Assembly: GCA_902826065.1 (NCBI GenBank)
Contig: CADEDM010000010.1
Span: 1 to 51,800, forward strand
Reading direction: 5' to 3'
Length of the DNA stretch: 51,800 bases
DNA from: an uncultured Acidobacteriota bacterium
Lineage (GTDB): Bacteria; Acidobacteriota; Vicinamibacteria; Vicinamibacterales; UBA2999
Shown here: piece after piece, positions 47,173 through 51,800 of the stretch
Layout: each line of letters starts with the position of its first letter
Numbering within the stretch: the stretch's first letter is position 1
The notes under the pieces: generated by a model
Database searches by the model: none
Told to the model about the DNA's origin: nothing
What the model saw: the letters and a program-made list of their open reading frames with translations, nothing else
Made by a program: the position numbers and the translations under genes

Positions 47173-48360
47173 CTACGGCGCAACGGGCTTGACAGGTGGC
47201 GCGGCGCTGGCCGTCGCCCCCGTCGGTTGCGACCGGAAGCCGAAGAAGCCACCCTGGTTGAAGGTGAAGCCGACCTGGACGCGGTGAATCGTCTCGAACA
47301 ACTGGACGTTGTAATAGTCCTGCCCGCCCACGTAGCGCACGAAGAAGCCCCAGCCGCCGCGGTTGAGCGGCATGCACGTGGCCTGCGCCGACCACGAGTT
47401 GTTCGTGACGTCGTCCTTGGTGTCGAGGCCCACTGTTGCGTTCGCCGCCACATCGAGGCGGCGGTCGCAGATCCACGCGTCTCGCCACGCGGCGCCGGCC
47501 GTCGCGTTCAGGCGCTTCGAGCTGTAGTAGTCCTTGATGCGGTCGTTCTTGAAGTGCCACTCGAGCTCGAGCCCGGCGCGCAGCTCGCGATGGGCTAGCC
47601 ACTCGCGTGAATTCGTCGGTGGGCCCTCGACGGCCTTGAGGTTGTTCCGCATGTAGTTCATGCCGACCGCCACGAAGTTGGTCGAGAAGCTGCCGTTCTT
47701 CCGGTTGATGGTCTCGCCGTCGAGGGGCACGGTCTCGGGCACGCACTCCGTCTGGTCGTCGTCCTCCTGCCTGGCCTGGTTCACGCTCAGGCAGCCTTCC
47801 TGGCCGTTGGAGTAATGCGCGATGCGGACGTGGGCCTCGTAGAGACCGACGTTGCCACTGGCGGCAGTCCTGGCCCCGCCTCGCAGCCGTTCCTTGAGTC
47901 GCCGCGCCCACAGCCCCTGCAGGTTGATCCGCGGAGTGAAGCTCGGCGTCCGAACCGGGCTCGATTCGGACGTCAGCATGCGCAGGCGTACTCCGGGTGT
48001 CCCGGAGATCGAGTAGGCGAACTCCTTCTTGTTCTCGGCGTCGAGCGTGTTCTGATTCTCGATCTCGATCACGTCGGTGTAGGTCTGCCTGAAGATCAGG
48101 TGCGGGAAGATGTTCGCTTCGAGCTTGAAGGGCGGCTGGTAGTAGTCGCGGACGCCGTCGACCTTGCGGTCGTTCTTGAAATCCGGCGTGCTCAGGAACA
48201 CGTCGGTCGCTTCGAGGAACGGCACGATCGGGCCCATGCTGAACGGCGACGGCGGAGGCGGGGGGGGCGCGGCGGCCGACTGGGCCGCCGCTGTGGCCAC
48301 GGTCATGACGCCACCCGCACAGGCGGCGACCAAGAGGCGAGCGATACGTCGCGAAGTCAT
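47173..48360 (-). CDS. outer-membrane beta-barrel protein with HxSNG motif
   Basis: A 395-residue protein with a signal peptide (ARLLVAACAGGVMTVATAAA), a Pro-rich stretch (APPPPPPSP) and a body of alternating amphipathic strands rich in aromatic residues (ANIFPHLIFRQTYTDVIEIE, FHRVQVGFTFNQGGFFGF-like end). In the middle RIAHYSNGQEGC resembles the HxSNG motif around the catalytic His-Ser of outer-membrane phospholipase A (PldA), with later NFVAVGMNYM as a possible Asn; overall similarity is too weak to call it PldA. The ATG at 48360 is chosen over 48378 because AAAGGA lies 8 nt upstream. Divergent from the SDR gene. Confidence 0.6.
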   Translation of the reverse strand: MTSRRIARLLVAACAGGVMTVATAAAQSAAAPPPPPPSPFSMGPIVPFLEATDVFLSTPDFKNDRKVDGVRDYYQPPFKLEANIFPHLIFRQTYTDVIEIENQNTLDAENKKEFAYSISGTPGVRLRMLTSESSPVRTPSFTPRINLQGLWARRLKERLRGGARTAASGNVGLYEAHVRIAHYSNGQEGCLSVNQARQEDDDQTECVPETVPLDGETINRKNGSFSTNFVAVGMNYMRNNLKAVEGPPTNSREWLAHRELRAGLELEWHFKNDRIKDYYSSKRLNATAGAAWRDAWICDRRLDVAANATVGLDTKDDVTNNSWSAQATCMPLNRGGWGFFVRYVGGQDYYNVQLFETIHRVQVGFTFNQGGFFGFRSQPTGATASAAPPVKPVAP

Positions 48361-48487
48361 GCGAGACCGTCCTTTCATGCCTACTTGGACGGGCTCTTCG
48401 ACCAGATTTCCGGCGGCGGGCCCGGCAATGCCGTGGCCGGCCTGTCCATGGAGGTACGATCACCGGGTCCAGAGAACGGATGCCGCC

Positions 48488-49384
48488 ATGCTCCACGCCG
48501 TCTTCACGCTGTCGCTCGTTGTCCTCGGGTGCGCCGTCGCGCTGGCGCAACCCGCCTCATCCGCCAGGCCCGCCGTGCCTGCAGCGGGCCAACGCGTCGT
48601 GCTCATCACCGGCTCGACGGACGGGCTGGGTCGCGAAGTCGCCCGCCGCCTGGCCGCGCAGGGCGCGCACGTCATCGTCCACGGCCGGAACGCCGAGCGC
48701 GGCAACGCCGTGGTCGCCGAGATCGCGGCGAGTGGCCAGGGCTCGGCCCGGTTCTACCAGGCCGACTTCGCTTCACTTGCCGACGTGCGTCGACTCGCCG
48801 CCGACGTCCGCCGCGACTACACCCGCCTCGACGTCCTCGTGAACAACGCCGGCGTCATCACGCGCGAGCGCGTCGTCACGGCCGACGGCGTCGAGACGCA
48901 GTTCGCGGTGAACTACCTCTCCGGGTACGTGCTGACGTACTCACTGCTGCCGCTGCTCGAGAAGGGCCAGGCGGCGCGCGTCGTCAACGTCTCGTCGCTC
49001 GCCGCCAGCCCGCTCGACTTCAGTGACGTGATGCTCGAGCGCGGCTATTCGTCTGGCCGCGCCTACGGACAGAGCAAGCTCGCCCAGGTGATGTTCACGA
49101 TCGACCTTGCGCAAGAGCTGAAGGGGAAGGGCATCGTGGTGCAGGCGCTGCACCCGGCCACCTACATGGACACGAACATGGTGCGGTCCGGGGGCGGCAC
49201 TCCTCGCACCACCGTCGATGAGGGCGCCGCTGCCGTGATGAACGCCATCGCGACGACCGCCGCGCCCAGCGGCACCTACTTCGTGGGACAGAAGGCGAGC
49301 TCACCGCCTCACGCCCAGGCCACGGACGCCGACGCGCGCCGACAACTGCGCGAGTTGAGCCGGAAGCTGACCGGTCTGCCGTAG
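48488..49384 (+). CDS. short-chain dehydrogenase/reductase with N-terminal signal
   Basis: A 298-residue SDR. NAD(P)-binding TGSTDGLG at residues 41-48, NNAG at 119-122, catalytic Y193-xxx-K197 (RAYGQSKLAQ) and Ser at about 169. The core (residues 36-298) is a complete oxidoreductase of the retinol-dehydrogenase/WWOX-like kind. The first 22 residues are hydrophobic (FTLSLVVLGCAVALA), a signal or anchor, unusual for a nicotinamide-dependent enzyme, since the periplasm lacks free NADPH; it may be an uncleaved anchor with the catalytic domain in the cytosol. The ATG at 48488 is the best start; upstream frame is a shadow. A TACGAT sits about 30 bp upstream as a possible -10. Confidence 0.8.
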   Translation: MLHAVFTLSLVVLGCAVALAQPASSARPAVPAAGQRVVLITGSTDGLGREVARRLAAQGAHVIVHGRNAERGNAVVAEIAASGQGSARFYQADFASLADVRRLAADVRRDYTRLDVLVNNAGVITRERVVTADGVETQFAVNYLSGYVLTYSLLPLLEKGQAARVVNVSSLAASPLDFSDVMLERGYSSGRAYGQSKLAQVMFTIDLAQELKGKGIVVQALHPATYMDTNMVRSGGGTPRTTVDEGAAAVMNAIATTAAPSGTYFVGQKASSPPHAQATDADARRQLRELSRKLTGLP

Positions 49385-49385
49385 C

Positions 49386-49408
49386 CGGCGTTTCCGCCTC
49401 GAACGCCG
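49386..49408. terminator. hairpin between convergent genes
   Basis: CGGCGTT (49386-49392) pairs with AACGCCG (49402-49408), 7 bp with a 9-nt loop, just after the SDR stop and before the end of the ABC permease gene. Confidence 0.4.
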
Positions 49409-49416
49409 ACGGCGGG

Positions 49417-51800
49417 CTACTCCGTGCGCAGTGCCTTCATCGGCGCGATGGCGGCCGCGCGCAGGGCCGGCAGCATCGCGGCGATGAACGCCGCGACCGC
49501 CAACGACCCGGCCGCGATAGTCAGCGCCACCGGATCCCAGAACTTGACCCCGAAGAGCTGCGCCGACATCAGATAGCCGGCGCCCACCGCCAGCGGGACG
49601 CCCAGCACGAGCCCGATCGCCACCCGGCGGAAGGCGCTGCCCAGCACCAGGTTCATCACCTTGCCGCGGTCGGCGCCCAGGGCCATCCGCACGCCGATCT
49701 CGCTGGTGCGCTGCGCCACCGAGTAGGCGGTCACGCCGTAGAGGCCGATGGCCGCCAGGATCAGCGCGATGACGCCGAACAGCCCGGCCAGACTGGCCAC
49801 GGCGCGCTGCTGGTTGAAGACGCTGGCGATCTGTTCCGACAGCGTGCGCACGTTGATGATGGCCAGGTTCGGGTCGGTATCCGCCAGCACGCGGGCCACC
49901 TGCGACTCGATCAGCCCCGGCGGCGTGTTCGTGACGAGCATGATGCCGCCCACGTAGTGGGACCGCGTCTCGACCTGCAGCATCAGTGGGTTGGTGTACT
50001 TCACCGTCTGCGCGAGCGGCACGTAGAACATCGGGCGAGGCGGACGGTCCAACTGGAAGCCGGCGAACCGCGCGTCCTTGATCACGCCGACGATGCGGAA
50101 GGAGTTGACGTTCTCGGGCAGGTTGAGGCCGAAATGCTGGTCGAGCGGGTCTTCCCCCGTGGCGAAGAACTTCCGCACGAACGCCTCGTTCACGACGGCG
50201 ACGTTCTCGGTGGTCTCGGTGTCGGTCTCGCTGATGTGGCGGCCCTTCACCAGCGTCACACCTAGGTTCTGCAGGTAATTGGCGCTGACGCGATCCCACG
50301 ACGCCCCGCTGTCGGACGACGGCGGCGGCGCCGGCTTGCCGGCGATGAGAATGCCCTCGCCCCAGTTGTCGGTGAGCGGATTGTAGAGCGCGAGATCGAC
50401 GCCGGTGACGCCGGGAATACGCCCGAGGCGTGCCTCGAGATCGCGGTACAGCGCCGTCAGGCGCGGCCCGGTGGTGGTACCCGATGGCCGGCCCACGGCC
50501 ACGAGCACGCGGCCGTCGCGGGCGTAGCCGAAGTCCTGGCCCTGCAGGTTGCCCAGGCTGCGGCCCAGCATCGTCGAGCCGGCCACGAGCACGACCGAGA
50601 GCGTGGCCTGCACGACCAGCAGCGCCTTGCGGGCGAACGACGACGAGTCGCCCTTGGTGCGGCCGGCGCCGCGCAGCGCCTCGATGGGATCGGTGTGAGT
50701 GGCGAGCCAGGCCGGCGCGGCGCCGAAGATGAGACCGGTGAGCAGCGCCAGGCCGGTGGCGAAGGCCAGCACCGTGGGCGACGGCAGCGTGTCGATGGGC
50801 AGCACCTGGCCGCCGGCGAAGGCCAGCGACAGCAGCAGCCGCGAGGCCGCGACCGACACGACCAGGCCGGCCACCGCGCCACCGATCGCGAGCAGCACAC
50901 TCTCGACCAGCGCCTCGGTGATGATCTGCTTGCGCGACGCGCCCATGGCCAGACGCACGGCCGTCTGGCCGCGCCGCGAGACGCCGCGGGCGAGCATCAG
51001 GTTGGCCACGTTGGCGCACGCGATGAGCAGCACCAGCCCGCAGACCGCCAGCAACAAGCGCAGGCTGCGGCCGTACTGCTCCTTCATCACGGCGACGCCG
51101 GCGCCCGCCGGTACCACCGAGATGGTCTGCTTCGGCAGCTCCTTCTCGATCGTCGGCATCCAGTTGTTGGGATAGCCGGCTTCGCGCAGCATCCAGTTGC
51201 GCATCAGTTCCGTCAGGCGCGCGTCCATGCCGGCGGTGCTGGCGCCCGGCTTCAAGCGCCCGATGACGCGCAGCCAGGCCGGGATCACCTGGCGCAGCAG
51301 CGACCCCGACTCGCCGGCGATCAGCGGTTCCTGTTGCAGCGGCAGCCAGATGTCGGGCGGGTTGGCGCGCAGTGTCTCGCCGAAGAACCCCGGCGGAGTG
51401 ATGCCGGCCACGGTCATCGCCCGGCCTTCGACGATGAGGGTGGCGCCGACGATCGACGGGTCGCCACCGTAGTACGCCTGCCACGCCTGGTACGACAGCA
51501 TCAGCACCGGTGCCGCCGCGGCCGAATCGTCGTCCGCCGTGAACGGCCGGCCCGCGAACGCCCCCACGCCAAGCGTCGTGAAGTAGTTGCCGGTCACGTA
51601 GTTCGAACGCAGCGGCCGCGGCGTGGCATCCTGCCCCTCGCGCCGCACCGCCATCCGCCCCATGCCGGCCTGGAAGGCCGTGATCGACTCGAACTCGGGC
51701 GACGCGGCCGCCAGCTTCTGGAACAGGTCGTAGGAGTAGAAGCCCCAACGCTCCTGCGGCCCGCCCTGCACGCAGCAGTTGTCGCCGTCGCCGATGCGGT
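49417..51800 (-). CDS. MacB/FtsX-type ABC transporter permease, N-terminus outside window
   Basis: About 794 codons are visible; the reading frame stays open through the right edge (upstream residues read RIGDGDNCCVQGG), so the N-terminus is missing. It has the repeated layout of the Acidobacteriota-type permeases: MacB-like periplasmic core (SNYVTGNYFTTLGVGAFAGR, LSYQAWQAYYGGDPSIVGAT), an FtsX domain (LLLAVCGLVLLIACANVANL, MLARGVSRRGQTAVRLAMGA), a second periplasmic core and a second FtsX domain ending GAMKALRTE-like (IAPMKALRTE). These permeases export macrolide- or lipoprotein-like cargo with an ATPase encoded elsewhere; no ATPase gene lies in the window. The product would exceed 800 residues. 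Confidence 0.88.
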   Translation of the reverse strand, partial: RIGDGDNCCVQGGPQERWGFYSYDLFQKLAAASPEFESITAFQAGMGRMAVRREGQDATPRPLRSNYVTGNYFTTLGVGAFAGRPFTADDDSAAAAPVLMLSYQAWQAYYGGDPSIVGATLIVEGRAMTVAGITPPGFFGETLRANPPDIWLPLQQEPLIAGESGSLLRQVIPAWLRVIGRLKPGASTAGMDARLTELMRNWMLREAGYPNNWMPTIEKELPKQTISVVPAGAGVAVMKEQYGRSLRLLLAVCGLVLLIACANVANLMLARGVSRRGQTAVRLAMGASRKQIITEALVESVLLAIGGAVAGLVVSVAASRLLLSLAFAGGQVLPIDTLPSPTVLAFATGLALLTGLIFGAAPAWLATHTDPIEALRGAGRTKGDSSSFARKALLVVQATLSVVLVAGSTMLGRSLGNLQGQDFGYARDGRVLVAVGRPSGTTTGPRLTALYRDLEARLGRIPGVTGVDLALYNPLTDNWGEGILIAGKPAPPPSSDSGASWDRVSANYLQNLGVTLVKGRHISETDTETTENVAVVNEAFVRKFFATGEDPLDQHFGLNLPENVNSFRIVGVIKDARFAGFQLDRPPRPMFYVPLAQTVKYTNPLMLQVETRSHYVGGIMLVTNTPPGLIESQVARVLADTDPNLAIINVRTLSEQIASVFNQQRAVASLAGLFGVIALILAAIGLYGVTAYSVAQRTSEIGVRMALGADRGKVMNLVLGSAFRRVAIGLVLGVPLAVGAGYLMSAQLFGVKFWDPVALTIAAGSLAVAAFIAAMLPALRAAAIAPMKALRTE

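Noticed and set aside
48488-49384. Lipoprotein reading of the SDR N-terminus (VLGC)
   Set aside because: The residue two before the Cys is Leu, which fits the lipobox poorly; a plain signal or anchor is simpler.

Overview
This is a high-GC, densely coded bacterial segment with 43 protein genes, no RNA genes, no CRISPR array and no recognisable mobile element. The gene content points to an Acidobacteriota-type chromosome, probably the Vicinamibacteria side; this is inference from gene content, not a taxonomic test. The pointers are a MacB/FtsX permease of the acidobacterial kind, paired VWFA-domain exported proteins, a Ser/Thr kinase with a C-terminal beta-propeller, exported CocE and HpaI-like enzymes, DUF2911 and DUF4384 proteins, and a Tat-exported MmgE/PrpD protein. 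Two classes of translation start are visible. Some genes have a clear Shine-Dalgarno (AGGAGG, GGAGG). Others have none but carry a TANNNT box 6-7 nt before the start codon, as expected for leaderless mRNAs.

Layout. 1-10403: mostly single metabolic or exported genes: gamma-glutamyltransferase N-terminus, AGCS symporter, serine hydrolase, DUF2911, DinB, a metallo-beta-lactamase lipoprotein, a six-TM Ser/Thr kinase, an exported HpaI-like aldolase, a small zinc-ribbon-like protein, a YkgJ-type Cys-cluster protein and an MFS carrier. 10447-14101: a tightly coupled gnd-zwf-M20 amidohydrolase operon joined by GTGA overlaps. 14222-19739: membrane-anchored glycosidase-like protein, GT39-type membrane glycosyltransferase, methyltransferase, ankyrin protein. 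19834-26969: kinase/propeller fusion, CocE hydrolase, VOC protein, subtilisin-like protease and a small companion ORF.

26994-32253 is a stress and regulatory block on the minus strand. A XylR/V4R-type sigma-54 activator is followed by two tandem universal stress proteins and an ArsR-AHSA1 pair. A good sigma-54 promoter and an upstream inverted repeat precede the first stress gene, and a perfect 22-bp AT-rich palindrome sits just before the ArsR gene. 32307-35239 holds two overlapping VWFA proteins, divergent from 35387-39327, an ECF sigma factor, anti-sigma-like/DUF4384 protein, caspase-like protease with a barrel-like C-terminus, and a serine hydrolase, all overlapping or nearly so. An outer-membrane barrel protein follows.

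40036-51800: AraC-type regulator with a membrane N-terminus, D-aminoacylase-like amidohydrolase overlapping an unusual S8 protease/beta-barrel fusion, an exported hypothetical, MmgE/PrpD, an outer-membrane protein with an HxSNG motif, an exported SDR, and a truncated ABC permease running off the window.

The most system-like parts are the ECF/DUF4384/caspase operon and the sigma-54/V4R/stress-protein block. Both assignments of function are inference from domains and gene order.
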